Numbered from the stretch's first letter, positions 9,238 to 19,223 are shown. The stretch is DNA of 64,000 bases from Shewanella chilikensis (GCF_002836945.1 NZ_NIJM01000001.1:62001-126000), one strand, 5' to 3'. A program made the numbers and translations. Notes: a model not told the origin generated them from the letters alone.

Positions 9238-10967
9238 GTGTACCTTTCCTTGTTGTGAGCATTGATAACCACCAACTCATGAAACGAGTTGATGCTGGCG
9301 TAGAGGGCAAAAAAGTGGTTCAGCACAGTGCCGAACAGATAAAGGTCGCCCTCGGAGCCGAAATACTGTTGGTCGAGCACCAGTTCTGTCTTGAGGCCGC
9401 GAACCGGCAATCCCCTGACAATTCTTTCGGTCGGCCCAGACTGAATACTGCTGATGCCGTCGAGTCGCATCCGGGTGACCCGCTCGGCTTGTCTGTCGAC
9501 CAACGCCTTGAAGTCATAGGCGCGGATGATGGAACAGATGGCATCACGGGACAGCAGTGACAGATAGTTGAGCGACAAGTTGGAGATCAGGGTCCACAAC
9601 AAACTGCCATCGAGCACAGGCCGCAAAGGGTGGCTGGGCTCGGTGATATTGCTGAAACGAGCAAAGCTTGGCGATGTATCTGTGGCGACGCAGATGTCGC
9701 CCTTGCCCAACTTGGTCGGCAGTTGCCGGTTGGAGCAGGTCAGTGTCACCGACACGGCTTCTGTCATCTCCAGGCACTGGGTTTCATCGCTGCGCACAAA
9801 CGAGAGGCAATGATCCAGGCCGTCGTTGCGCATGCTGTCGCGCACCCGCATCCGGTAATACAGCGCGGTGCGATTACGGGCGCGCTCCACTTCATGTTGG
9901 AAGCTCTCAAACGGCGAATAGACTCGCTGCTGGCCGCGCATTCTGCCCTCATTGGAGTCCAGCCATCCCTGCACCTTGTCGACACTGAAAATTTCAAAGT
10001 GAGCTGGATGGCGACTGGAGGGTACAATCGGGTATTCGACCCGCTTGCCGTTGAGATCGATAGGATCGGCGTCGTGCTCAAATAGGTTAATAGCCGGAAC
10101 ACAGTAGAGCAGGAAAGTATCCTGACGCACATGCACGTCGGCAGGCAACGTCTTGGAAAAAGTGAGTTTGAGGCTGAAGTCACCCTTGAGATATTCGGGG
10201 ATACACTTGGCGATTCCCTTGATATCGAAGAAATGAAACGCCTCGGGGAATGTCAGGTACTCCTGCAGAATGCGGTAGCCTTCGTAGACGTTTTTCGGAT
10301 AGGGCAAGATACCGCTGCCGGCCTCAAATCCTACTGACGCAAAGCTGCTGCGCGGCAAACGATAGCTGCCATGGGCGCCGACAATTTCGATAGAGTCCAG
10401 ATAATGATTCAACCAAAGATACAGCATCTGGGCACTGTAGCTTTGGCCTCCCAGATAAAACCTGAGGCTTTCCAGCCCCATTTCAAGCAGGGAAAGGTCG
10501 CTGCTGTTATCAAAATCCAATTGAATAATAGAGGCTTCCCGGGAATGGGAAGCATCTATATGACGGATTTGCACCGGATAAACATCAACAGGACGACAGG
10601 TACGAAAGTGACAGATCTGCCCTTCGACCGGATGACTGTCCAGCATACAACCGGCCGCAATCTCCTGCCTGTGGGTGATCCCCTTCTCATGCGGATAGAA
10701 GCGCATGATGGTATGACTGGGAATCGGCCTGAGATAGTTGGGCCACAGCATGCTGATCATCGAGTGAGTAAACTCGGGGAATTCATCGTCAATCTTTTCC
10801 CTGAGTCGACCGGTCAGAAAAGCAAAGCCCTCGAGCAAACGCTCGATATCGGGATCAGTGTGGTTACCGTGAAGATAACGCGCCAACTGCGGATGGATAT
10901 CCGAAAATTCCCGCCCCTGCTCTCTCAAGAAAGCAAGTTCATCCCTGAAGTATTTATCCTGAGACAC
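9201..10967 (-). CDS. tssF: T6SS baseplate protein TssF
   Basis: The large baseplate wedge protein. 588 residues, typical for TssF/VasA. It starts with the conserved block RDELAFLREQGREFSDIHPQ and LEGFAFLTGRLREKIDDEFPE, followed by SMLWPNYLRPIPS, all family hallmarks. It begins 2 bases after tssE and overlaps tssG at its end, so the three baseplate genes are expressed together. Confidence 0.96.
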   Translation of the reverse strand: MSQDKYFRDELAFLREQGREFSDIHPQLARYLHGNHTDPDIERLLEGFAFLTGRLREKIDDEFPEFTHSMISMLWPNYLRPIPSHTIMRFYPHEKGITHRQEIAAGCMLDSHPVEGQICHFRTCRPVDVYPVQIRHIDASHSREASIIQLDFDNSSDLSLLEMGLESLRFYLGGQSYSAQMLYLWLNHYLDSIEIVGAHGSYRLPRSSFASVGFEAGSGILPYPKNVYEGYRILQEYLTFPEAFHFFDIKGIAKCIPEYLKGDFSLKLTFSKTLPADVHVRQDTFLLYCVPAINLFEHDADPIDLNGKRVEYPIVPSSRHPAHFEIFSVDKVQGWLDSNEGRMRGQQRVYSPFESFQHEVERARNRTALYYRMRVRDSMRNDGLDHCLSFVRSDETQCLEMTEAVSVTLTCSNRQLPTKLGKGDICVATDTSPSFARFSNITEPSHPLRPVLDGSLLWTLISNLSLNYLSLLSRDAICSIIRAYDFKALVDRQAERVTRMRLDGISSIQSGPTERIVRGLPVRGLKTELVLDQQYFGSEGDLYLFGTVLNHFFALYASINSFHELVVINAHNKERYTWDIQSGQQPLI

Positions 10968-10969
10968 TG

Positions 10970-11398
10970 CTAAACCACTCTGTATCTGCGACTGTTATCC
11001 AATAACAAATCGATCTTCAACTTATCCTTGTTGGAAGCCACTTTGATGCTGCCATAGATGTGGAACCTGAGGTTCATCGGATTGCCCTCATCGAACAACA
11101 CGCTGACATCAATATCTGTCAGCCTGGGTTCAAAGCGACTCAGGCAAGCCTTGATTCCGTTACGCATCCTCAGGCCAAGATCCACACTGGCGGAACTGGC
11201 ATCATTGAAATCGAACAGTCCCAGTTCAGGACAGCTCTGGCTTTCTCCAATGCGGGTATTGAGAATATGTGAAACATTACGTTTGATGGAATCGACGACA
11301 GCATCCAAGCTGCTGTCGCCATATCCACTTTGGCGTTCGGCTCCCAAGCGTTCAAAGAAGCCAACACCAAAAGTTCCGGAGAAATCATCGTTCAACAA
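10970..11398 (-). CDS. tssE: T6SS baseplate protein TssE (gp25-like)
   Basis: A homologue of phage T4 gp25, which initiates sheath polymerisation. 142 residues with the gp25-like core: IKRNVSHILNTRIGESQSCPELGLFDF and the later LRFHIYGSIKV. The start appears to be TTG at 11398, supported by GGAG eight bases upstream; the next codon is also TTG. It lies 5 bases after tssC and 2 bases before tssF. Confidence 0.94.
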   Translation of the reverse strand: MLNDDFSGTFGVGFFERLGAERQSGYGDSSLDAVVDSIKRNVSHILNTRIGESQSCPELGLFDFNDASSASVDLGLRMRNGIKACLSRFEPRLTDIDVSVLFDEGNPMNLRFHIYGSIKVASNKDKLKIDLLLDNSRRYRVV

Positions 11399-11403
11399 CG
11401 TGA

Positions 11404-12879
11404 TTACTCCTGATCCAAACGTCCTACCAGCGACAGTTCAAAGTTGGCACCCATGTACTTGAAGTGCGGACGCACAGCCATGGAAACCTGATACCAACCG
11501 GGATCGCCCTGAACATTCATCACCTCAACCTTGGCGGCACGCAAAGGACGACGGCTACGAACATCTGCCGGTGGGTTTTCCTGATCGGCGACATACTGTT
11601 TGATCCAGTTGTTCAGCTCGCGCTCCAGATCCTGACGCTCTTTCCAGGAACCTATCTGCTCACGCTGCAACACCTTGATGTAGTGTGCCAGGCGGTTGAT
11701 GATCATCATGTAAGGGATCTGGGTACCCAACTTGTAGTTGGTCTCGGCTTCCTTGCCTTCCTTGGTGTTGGGGAACACCTTGGGCTTTTGAATCGAGTTG
11801 GCAGAGAAGAAGGCCGCATTATCACTGCCCTTACGCATGGTCAGGCTGATAAAGCCTTCATCGGCCAGTTCAAATTCCTTACGGTCGGTGATCAAGACTT
11901 CGGTCGGGATCTTGGACTGCAAAGCGCCCATGGATTCAAACACGTGTACCGGCAGATCTTCCACCGCACCACCACTCTGTGGGCCAATGATGTTAGGACA
12001 CCAGCGATACTTGGCGAAGCTCTCGGTCAAACGGGTAGCCAGCGCAAACGCTGTATTACCCCAGAGGTAATCTTCGTGGCTGGCGCTGACATTTTCGCGA
12101 TAGTTAAAACTGCGAACCGGGTTATCGATTGGGTCATAAGGCACACGCAGCAGGAAGCGAGGCGCCGTCAGGCCTATGTAGCGCGCATCTTCAGACTCAC
12201 GCAGCCCACGCCACTTGCTGTACTTGGGGCTTTCGAAAGTAGACTTGAGATCCTTGAGATTCGGCAGTTCTTCAAACGAGTCGACACCGAAGAATTCAGG
12301 CGCAACTGAAGACAGGAATGGCGCATGAGCCATGGCCCCAACAGCACCAACGTACTGCAGCAGCTTCATATCCTGAGTCGAAGGGGTAAAGGCATAGTTA
12401 CCGACGATAGCGCCGACAGGCTCACCACCGAATTGGCCGTAACCGGCAGAATAAACATGCTTGTACAGACCGGACTGAGCAGTTTCCGGTGAAAATTCAA
12501 AATCATCCAGCAGCTCGTCTTTGGTGACGTGCAGCAATTCAATTTTGATATTCTCACGGAAATCGGTTCTGTCGACCAACAGCTTGAGGCTGCGCCAGGC
12601 TGATTCTATCTGCTGCACCTTTTCATTGTGCAGAATGGCATCCATCTGCTGGCTGATCTTCTTGTCCAGCTCAACCAACATCTTATCGACCAGAGCCTTG
12701 TTGACCGGCTCGGCAGTGTTGTCTGTCTCCAGAATGTTACCGATGAAAGCAGCAACACCACGGCGAGCAATGTCATAGCCTTCATCCACCGGCGCCATCC
12801 GGGTTTGTGCCATTATCTGATCGAGCAGAGTTGCATTGGCACTTTGGGAAGCGCCTGATGTTTGATTTTGAACATCCAT
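11404..12879 (-). CDS. tssC: T6SS sheath large subunit TssC (VipB)
   Basis: Polymerises with TssB into the contractile sheath. 491 residues when started at ATG 12879, which has GAGGA ten bases upstream and matches the known length of VipB; an upstream in-frame start at 12930 would add 17 residues with no recognisable ribosome-binding site. Family blocks are clear: IESAWRSLKLLVDRTDF, HAPFLSSVAPEFFG, and the C-terminal RRPLRAAKVEV with the handshake strand. It follows tssB after 85 bases. Confidence 0.97.
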   Translation of the reverse strand: MDVQNQTSGASQSANATLLDQIMAQTRMAPVDEGYDIARRGVAAFIGNILETDNTAEPVNKALVDKMLVELDKKISQQMDAILHNEKVQQIESAWRSLKLLVDRTDFRENIKIELLHVTKDELLDDFEFSPETAQSGLYKHVYSAGYGQFGGEPVGAIVGNYAFTPSTQDMKLLQYVGAVGAMAHAPFLSSVAPEFFGVDSFEELPNLKDLKSTFESPKYSKWRGLRESEDARYIGLTAPRFLLRVPYDPIDNPVRSFNYRENVSASHEDYLWGNTAFALATRLTESFAKYRWCPNIIGPQSGGAVEDLPVHVFESMGALQSKIPTEVLITDRKEFELADEGFISLTMRKGSDNAAFFSANSIQKPKVFPNTKEGKEAETNYKLGTQIPYMMIINRLAHYIKVLQREQIGSWKERQDLERELNNWIKQYVADQENPPADVRSRRPLRAAKVEVMNVQGDPGWYQVSMAVRPHFKYMGANFELSLVGRLDQE

Positions 12880-12964
12880 GAATTTTGATTCCTCAATTAC
12901 ACTTGTGTCTATATCCGAGACATAATCCACAGCCTATCTCCATAACGGCTTATATTGGCTTGAA

Positions 12965-13453
12965 TTATTGTTCCATCTGCTGCAATTCACTCAGCAGCTT
13001 TTCTCTAGACTCTTCCGTTGCAATTAATTCCTGCAACTTGGCTCTGAAGGCAGGAATATTTCCCAATGGTCCCTTAAGTGCAACCAAAGCTTCACGAAGT
13101 TCGATTAACTTTTGAATTTCAGGAACCTGCTCACCGATAGAATCAGGTGAGAAATCTTTGAGGGAATCGAATTTAAGATCAACAGACAACTCAGCACCAT
13201 CTTCATCTGTCAATTTATTGTCAACTGTCGCAGAAATTGACAGATTGGCTTCTTTCATAACGGATTCAAAATTAGATTTATCAACTTGAACCGTCTTACG
13301 CTCTTCCAATTGAGAGTCTTCAGGATGACCATTAAAGTCACCTAAAACCAACAACTTAAGAGGAAGTTCCATTTCACTCTGTTGATCACCCGTAGAGGGA
13401 ACATATTTGATGTTAATACGTTCCTTCGGAGCGACTGAACCATCTTTCGCCAT
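12965..13453 (-). CDS. tssB: T6SS sheath small subunit TssB (VipA)
   Basis: Partner of TssC in the contractile sheath and the first gene of the operon. 162 residues, near the usual 165-170. The segments KERINIKYVP, LPLKLLVLGDFNG and DLKFDSLKDFSPD are typical of the family; the amphipathic C-terminal helix (KLIELREALVALKGPLGN) matches the region that interacts with TssC and ClpV. The ATG at 13453 has GGAG seven bases upstream. The operon promoter should lie in the long gap upstream. Confidence 0.96.
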   Translation of the reverse strand: MAKDGSVAPKERINIKYVPSTGDQQSEMELPLKLLVLGDFNGHPEDSQLEERKTVQVDKSNFESVMKEANLSISATVDNKLTDEDGAELSVDLKFDSLKDFSPDSIGEQVPEIQKLIELREALVALKGPLGNIPAFRAKLQELIATEESREKLLSELQQMEQ

Positions 13454-14309
13454 GAGATTATCTCCATATAAGATCTTTTACGACTGGTAAGTCCATTTCA
13501 AAAGCAGGCCTAACTTACAAGCCCAACAAGTCATAGTCAATCGGCGTTCAAGACCTTAGTATAATAGGTGCAACCACATTTGATTAACAAAAGAAACAAC
13601 AAACTTAAAGTGTATAATTCTTTAGTGGGGTATATATTCCCCATAAAGACTAAATTTAAGAATATTAGACAATCAAAACCACTTTTTTATAAAAATCCAA
13701 CACTATTAAAAAGCTAGTTTCAAATACAAGAAGTAAGAGATATCTTACAGAGATTAAAGAAAGATCCGTGGCATATTCTGCAAAAGTAGGAAAAACCAAT
13801 ACCTAAGTATTAGCACTTGTTAAATTGTGTTTACCGGGTATAACCTGCTTAGTAGCGATATTGACTGAGTTTTTAGAGAGACTCCCCCCTCTTGCCGTAT
13901 TAAAGCCAGCCCAAATGACACCTTTTATACAGGTCCCCCACTTAAGTTACCAACACCTTGCTGTCGTCTATGCTATCGGGAAATGCCACAATGATTAACG
14001 GCCACTCATAGATATTCAAAGACAAAGTCTTGTATAGGCTTTCCTGAAACATAGCAGGAGCTTTGTGCAACAACAGACTTTCCGCTACAAACCAAGCAAG
14101 CTGAAGCGGCAGTTATACAGGACTCCAATCCAAGTACATCTTCGCCTGCTCAGTTTTGCCGTATCCGGCATTGTGATTAATTGACATAGCAAAACAGGGA
14201 TTATAATCAGTTGTCGGCTTTCTCTGGATGACAGACAAAGCGCCACTGGGTAGAGTAGGAATCAAGGCTTAAGCCTACGTCGACCAGACACCATTGGAGG
14301 AGAGAGCTT
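13454..14309. other. Long intergenic region upstream of the T6SS operon
   Basis: About 850 bases with no convincing gene on either strand. It must hold the promoter of the leftward T6SS operon and that of the rightward ydcH-like gene. An inverted repeat TGGGG-N8-CCCCA lies at 13626-13643, about 175 bases upstream of tssB, and could be an operator or a hairpin. For the rightward gene there is TTGACA at 14181-14186 and TATAAT at 14202-14207, with 15-base spacing, shorter than the ideal 17. I found no sigma-54 motif (GG-N10-GC) pointing toward tssB. Confidence 0.5.
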
Positions 14310-14546
14310 ATGTTGGGCGAAAATCATGCGCTGATCCTGGAGTTTCCGGAGTACAAACAAAAAATTCAACAACTCGGGGAAAACGATCCGCACTTTAGTG
14401 AATTGGCGGCAGAGTATCAGGCTCTCGACCTTGAGATCCGCGGTCTGGAAGAAAACTGTGTGCCCACGGCAGAAGAACGTTTCAGCCAATTGACATTGCG
14501 CCGTGCCGAACTCAAATCTTGGCTCTATCAGCAGTTACTGCGCTGA
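14310..14546 (+). CDS. YdcH family protein (DUF465)
   Basis: A 78-residue all-helical, highly charged protein. The pattern LILEFPEYKQKIQQLGENDPHF followed by FSELAAEYQALDLEIRGLE matches the DUF465/YdcH family of small coiled-coil proteins of unknown function. The ATG is preceded by an excellent purine-rich GGAGGAGAG. It stands alone, facing the next gene (convergent), with a GAGCTCCG hairpin between them. Confidence 0.85.
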   Translation: MLGENHALILEFPEYKQKIQQLGENDPHFSELAAEYQALDLEIRGLEENCVPTAEERFSQLTLRRAELKSWLYQQLLR

Positions 14547-14592
14547 GGATCACTCGCTCCCAAACGCCCCCGGATATCTCCCAGGAAAACAA

Positions 14593-14619
14593 GAGCTCCG
14601 TGTTACTTAGCCGGAGCTC
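14593..14619. terminator. Hairpin between convergent genes
   Basis: A perfect 8-bp inverted repeat, GAGCTCCG and CGGAGCTC, around an 11-base loop. On the minus strand it is followed by TTGTTTTCC, so it is a plausible intrinsic terminator for the leftward gene; the rightward side lacks a T-run. Confidence 0.5.
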
Positions 14620-14657
14620 TATCAAGCTGATGCTTCAGCATTCAAAAACACCAAAGC

Positions 14658-15233
14658 TTAAAGCTTATCCAGCTGCAAAGCATTGGCAAACTCCTGTAAT
14701 TCACTGGCTTTAACCCCTTCACCCGAGAGGGTAAACATGGCATTGCCATTGACTATCACAGTCAGCTCAGGTTCACCGGACTCTGTGCTCAGCATGGCAT
14801 TATGTCCCTGAACCTTGATCAGTTTGCCTCCGCTCATGGCAATCATTGAAGGATTGGTCAGCATGGCCATAACAGACTGTAACAAGGGAGAATCAAGCAC
14901 CAACTCTATCTCCAACTGCGCACTTTCTTCTTTATAATAGTGGCGGCTGGCATTGATGCCGCCCCCCAACATCATGCCACCACTTTCACTTGAAGGTTCA
15001 TCTGCTTGCCAGCCAGGTAATGGCTCTGGAAATACCCCGACCACTTCCCCGGCCCGCTGTTGCCGGATAAGGGCTGAAGCATAATCCAGCTGGGAACTGG
15101 CCTGGCTCAATTCACCCTTACGGTAATGCTGTAACCCGGCCTCAATGGCTTCGGCTACGGCAGGATCTTCGGCTGCCTGCAGCGGCGCCGCCAATGCCAA
15201 TGAGACAACAAATAATAGATTTAAAGGTTTCAT
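14658..15233 (-). CDS. Secreted hypothetical protein
   Basis: 191 residues. The signal peptide is clear (MKPLNLLFVVSLALAAPLQAAED, cleavage near LQA-AED), so the protein is likely periplasmic. After a TPR-like helical segment (GLQHYRKGELSQASSQLDYASALI) comes a mixed alpha/beta part with a short Gly/Met-rich stretch (SGGMMLGGGINAS). I do not recognise a characterised family; conserved Shewanella and Vibrio periplasmic proteins of this look exist, but their function is unknown to me. It is a single gene, convergent with the YdcH-like gene. Confidence 0.75.
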   Translation of the reverse strand: MKPLNLLFVVSLALAAPLQAAEDPAVAEAIEAGLQHYRKGELSQASSQLDYASALIRQQRAGEVVGVFPEPLPGWQADEPSSESGGMMLGGGINASRHYYKEESAQLEIELVLDSPLLQSVMAMLTNPSMIAMSGGKLIKVQGHNAMLSTESGEPELTVIVNGNAMFTLSGEGVKASELQEFANALQLDKL

Positions 15234-15402
15234 TATCTTTCCCTGATAAAAAGTTCGCGATTAGCATAGCTGCAAGCAGGACTCTACGCCAGTTGCTAAT
15301 TCTGTGAGGCATTTTTTCAGTCAGGAATTGCGCCTATTCGGACTTTGGCCTGGCAAAGCAAGCTGCTAAACTGCTCTATCCACCCCTGCGCCCGGGATAA
15401 TA

Positions 15403-16335
15403 ATGAAAGTCGATCTCAACCTGCTTCCGGTATTGGAAGTCCTGCTGGAAGAACAAAGCGTTACCGGCGCGGCCAGGCGGTTGCACCTGAGTCAATCGGC
15501 CGTCAGTAAGCAGCTCAACCGCCTGCGGGAGTTGTTCAATGACCCGCTGTTTGAACGTAGCGCCTTTGGTCTCAAGCCCACTCCCAGAGCGCTGGCTCTG
15601 GGGCCAGAGCTGCAGCAATGGCTCAGGTTGGCCGAGCGGTTGACGCTACCGGACAAGTTTGACCCCGCCGCCAGTGAACGTCAGTTTCGTATGCACTTGG
15701 TGGAAACCGCCTACTCCCTCACCCTGCCGCATTTTATGCCTTCCTTGCTGCGCCAGGCTCCCGGGCTGGATATCAACTGCAAGACCTGGCACCCGGGCAC
15801 CATGGAGCAGCTGCTGCGCTGCGAGCTGGACTTTGCCATAGGCTGCCGCGAGTGGGATCCGCGCTCGCTAATGCATATCAATAGCCTACCGGATGAACTC
15901 GAGTATCTGGAGCTGACCCGCGACAAGCCCATCTGTCTGCTGCCGCCGGATCATCCTGCGCTTGAGGGCGACTGGAACCTGGAGCGTTTTCTCAGCTTCG
16001 AGCATCTGCAGGTAGCCTTTGGCGGTATCGAACATTGGCTGCTGGATGATGTACTGGCACTCAATCACAAGACCCGACGGATCCGCGCTAACATCACTGA
16101 CTTTCCTACTGCAATTGAGCTGTGCCGTCACAGCGAATTGCTACTATGCGCACCTGCCAAATATGCGGCCCAGGCGCTGCAACATGTTGAGCTGGCGACG
16201 CTGGAAGTGCCGATAGATCTGGTGCCAGGCGCATACGTGTTGTTGTGGCACAAACATTTCAACCAGGATTCGGCCCACAAATGGCTCAGGCAGATGATTG
16301 CCGACACAGTAATCCCGGCCAATACTTTAAGGTAA
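15403..16335 (+). CDS. LysR family transcriptional regulator
   Basis: 310 residues. The N-terminal winged helix-turn-helix is typical: LLPVLEVLLEEQSVTGAARRLHLSQSAVSKQLNRLRELFNDPLF. The C-terminal half is a periplasmic-binding-protein-like effector domain (from about residue 90). Its target is not evident: it diverges from the secreted hypothetical upstream and converges on the cytochrome gene downstream. The ligand is unknown. Confidence 0.93.
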   Translation: MKVDLNLLPVLEVLLEEQSVTGAARRLHLSQSAVSKQLNRLRELFNDPLFERSAFGLKPTPRALALGPELQQWLRLAERLTLPDKFDPAASERQFRMHLVETAYSLTLPHFMPSLLRQAPGLDINCKTWHPGTMEQLLRCELDFAIGCREWDPRSLMHINSLPDELEYLELTRDKPICLLPPDHPALEGDWNLERFLSFEHLQVAFGGIEHWLLDDVLALNHKTRRIRANITDFPTAIELCRHSELLLCAPAKYAAQALQHVELATLEVPIDLVPGAYVLLWHKHFNQDSAHKWLRQMIADTVIPANTLR

Positions 16336-16473
16336 AAAACTGTTTGGAAAACGCCGCCAAGATGCTCAAATCCGGTGTTATCTTTTTTCAGCATATGCTG
16401 CAAACACCTGTAGCTGACTCTAACGGTCAAGATTACTTCAACAGTTCAAACATCGATCAAAAAGTCACAGTAA

Positions 16474-16532
16474 TAAAAGGCCCGGTTCAGCGTCATCGGA
16501 AAGTTGAAAATTCCGGATGCTGTCCCGGGCCT
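16474..16532 (-). terminator. Terminator of the decaheme cytochrome gene
   Basis: A long hairpin with outer arms AGGCCCGG (16478-16485) and CCGGGCCT (16525-16532) and an inner imperfect stem (CAGCGTCATCGG with CCGGATGCTG). Read leftward the outer stem is followed by TTTTATTA, so it should terminate the cytochrome transcript; it may also stop the convergent lysR transcript. Confidence 0.75.
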
Positions 16533-16552
16533 ATTAGCCTCTATCCTACCAG

Positions 16553-18493
16553 TTAATACTGATGGGCCTCAGCCATCCTCGCAGGGGTATGACACACGGA
16601 GCAAGATTCAACGATCGGAGCCGGATCGAATACATTGAATTCGGCGCTTTCGCCTTGATGAACGGCTGATGGCGTGACGGCTACATTAAAGTCACCACCT
16701 TGGGTACTCATATGAGCCTTGGCGGCCGGAGTGCTATGACATGCCGCGCAGTTCGCAGAAATGGCGGTAATACCATAGACACTGTTTTCATCAAGCCCGT
16801 TGAGCACGACTGCCGGCGCAACCTTTTCCAGATTGATCTCACCGGTATGACAAGCCACACATTCCACCTTCTTGTTCTTGTCTGTAGTAGGCATATCATT
16901 CACGCCACGTTTAACCTTGTAATCACCAAAGTGCATGTTGTGCACCAAAGGTCCCCAAGCCATAGGATAGTCTTCACCCTGTTTACCCGGAGCCCAGCTG
17001 TAAGCGCTGTGGCACTGGGTACAGGCATCGCCGCCGAGATCAAAGCCCCCCCGCTGCCCACCATGCCCCTGCAAACCTTCGGTATGGCAGTTAAGGCACT
17101 TCATGCCATCAGAGCTGGTACGACGCACCTCTTTGATATTGGACACAGTAATAGGTGCATTACCATCGGCATAGGCGATTCGACCGTCGACACCGCCCAC
17201 CAGAACTTCACCCTCTTCGTATGGTGCGGCATGTTCAATAGTATAGGTATACGAACCATCCTCGTTGGTTACCCCTGCTGTAGAACGTGCCACATGGCCT
17301 TCATCACGACCAGGCAGTACAGCTTCACCATGTTTGACAATAGTTGCCCAACCACGGGGAGTCGCATCGCTGATAGCAGCAATATCCACGGATTTACCAT
17401 CGGCATCAGTCGCTTTTACCGTGACTTCAATTTGACTCTTATCGGCAGAACGCTGTACTGAGATTAGCTCAAATTGGTAACGGTTAAGGGCTTCATCCCG
17501 CGCCGCACCATTGTTATGAGCATACATGTAACCATCGGGTCCATGACAGGTCTGGCATGAAGCATCGGTAAAGCCGGTATGATTAACATTACCAACTCGA
17601 TCGGCATCAAACAGGCCGGTGTGACAAGTCACGCAGCCATTAATGGAGGCTGTGAACTGAACATCATCGGCATGACAGGTAGAACAACGCTTCATGTTCA
17701 TGGAGTAATTCCCCCATAAAGCCGCATGACCTTTGGAAACCTTACCTCCCTCGCCATCAGACATTTTCCCGTGACCTATCATTGCCAAGGTATTTAACGC
17801 ATAGCCACCATCTTTTTTCTCTGTCTGGGTATGGCAACTCAAACAAGCTTCAACAATTACTACTTCTTGATCATTATTTAAGGCGTGATGGTGTTGGTGC
17901 CATCCCCAAGTGGAATTGCCTGTCGCTGCAGTAAACTCACCATGACACGCCACACATTTGGCATCTTCTGTAGTGCTGACCTGGGCATATTGATCTGTTT
18001 GAGTCAGCATTACCCGCTTAGTACGCGGCATACCATTATTACCATTACCCGGACGAATATAACCTATACCCACTGATTCAGATGTCACGCCTTCACGGGG
18101 CATAGACAAGGTATAAACCCCGTCACCTTCGTGAGTCAAAGTCCCCTTGGAATTAGACTCTCCGGCAAAATAAGTCATTGTTACTGTATCGGCAAGGAAG
18201 CCCTGCGCATTGGTTACAGTAGACAACAATTCGACCTTGTCTAAATCTTCAACGGGTATACCATCTTGATTTTCAACGGTAAACTCGACATTGACCAAAC
18301 CATCACCAAAGTGCCAGTCCAGCACCTTGGCAACCGCAGATGTAGTCACTACTGGCGGCTCTCCAGGCGTACCGGGAATACCTGGGGTTCCGGGCTCACC
18401 CGGTTTTCCATCCTTACCGTCACTGCCACAGGCCGACACGCCTAATGCTGCAGCAATTATCATCACCATCTGGTATTTCTTTATTTTTCTCAT
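16553..18493 (-). CDS. OmcA/MtrC family decaheme c-type cytochrome (outer-membrane lipoprotein)
   Basis: 646 residues with ten CxxCH heme-binding motifs in two groups of five: CVACH, CLSCH, CSTCH, CVTCH, CQTCH, then CLNCH, CTQCH, CVACH, CAACH, CSVCH. This two-pentaheme layout with intervening beta-rich domains is the MtrC/MtrF/OmcA architecture, used at the cell surface to pass electrons to metals or other extracellular acceptors. The N-terminus is a lipoprotein signal with lipobox GVSAC (Cys22), followed at once by a collagen-like GxP stretch (GKPGEPGTPGIPGTPG). No mtrA- or mtrB-like porin partner gene is adjacent, so this is an orphan that would need a porin complex encoded elsewhere. It is slightly shorter than MtrC (about 670). 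Confidence 0.93.
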   Translation of the reverse strand: MRKIKKYQMVMIIAAALGVSACGSDGKDGKPGEPGTPGIPGTPGEPPVVTTSAVAKVLDWHFGDGLVNVEFTVENQDGIPVEDLDKVELLSTVTNAQGFLADTVTMTYFAGESNSKGTLTHEGDGVYTLSMPREGVTSESVGIGYIRPGNGNNGMPRTKRVMLTQTDQYAQVSTTEDAKCVACHGEFTAATGNSTWGWHQHHHALNNDQEVVIVEACLSCHTQTEKKDGGYALNTLAMIGHGKMSDGEGGKVSKGHAALWGNYSMNMKRCSTCHADDVQFTASINGCVTCHTGLFDADRVGNVNHTGFTDASCQTCHGPDGYMYAHNNGAARDEALNRYQFELISVQRSADKSQIEVTVKATDADGKSVDIAAISDATPRGWATIVKHGEAVLPGRDEGHVARSTAGVTNEDGSYTYTIEHAAPYEEGEVLVGGVDGRIAYADGNAPITVSNIKEVRRTSSDGMKCLNCHTEGLQGHGGQRGGFDLGGDACTQCHSAYSWAPGKQGEDYPMAWGPLVHNMHFGDYKVKRGVNDMPTTDKNKKVECVACHTGEINLEKVAPAVVLNGLDENSVYGITAISANCAACHSTPAAKAHMSTQGGDFNVAVTPSAVHQGESAEFNVFDPAPIVESCSVCHTPARMAEAHQY

Positions 18494-19223
18494 TATTTTC
18501 CCCTAATGCGTAAGAGGTACTACGAAATGAGTACCAAATATTAGAATAGGAAAATAAAAAAATTTACTTTGTAAATAAGATCACAATTTAGACAAATAAA
18601 GTAAATGCAATCAACATTAAAAACAATCCACCAACACACGAACATTAATTGAAGCTTAATTTTAAATTAAATATTTATTAACCAAATAAAGATTTAACGA
18701 GAAAAATGAAACTTAAGTTTGAAAAGCAAACAATAGTTCAGCGTGCTTCAACCAGAAAGTTCAACGTTCCCATTGAATGAACAACCTATGCACGGCACAT
18801 AAGCCCTGCACACCAAAAAACTTAAAATACTGATTTAATTACTTAAAAACCATAATACGCTTGAGTTGGCGAAAAACAACAACACAGTATCTTTACGAAA
18901 AATATCTTTAAATTCAAAATATTGATAAGACATAAAGTTAAAATCAGCAAAAAACATCCAGCTTCGGCGGATAATTACAGCCAATGCTGACTTCGCGCAT
19001 ATTTTTAAAAGCTCAACACAATTTACCAGGAACGATATTAGTCACCGAAAAATAAAAAGAAGAATACACAAGGGACATTTTCGAATCCTTTTGAAATATC
19101 TTGCCAGACTCTATTTCCCTTAAAAGATATAAGAGTTTCCTCAGTCAATGCCGACAGATAGGTAATCATAACCACTATGCTGCTACAGGTTGCTTATCAG
19201 TGCATTATGCAGATAAGCAATAT
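18494..19223. other. AT-rich intergenic region upstream of the cytochrome gene
   Basis: About 730 bases without a credible gene. Very rich in A and T near the cytochrome start, consistent with a promoter region. I searched by eye for CRP (TGTGA-N6-TCACA) and FNR (TTGAT-N4-ATCAA) sites and found no clear match. The right part lies downstream of the serine hydrolase gene; no strong terminator was seen there. Confidence 0.4.

Noticed and set aside
13740..13800. Sigma-54 promoter (TGGCATATTCTGCA)
   Set aside because: GG and GC are too close, and the orientation is away from tssB.
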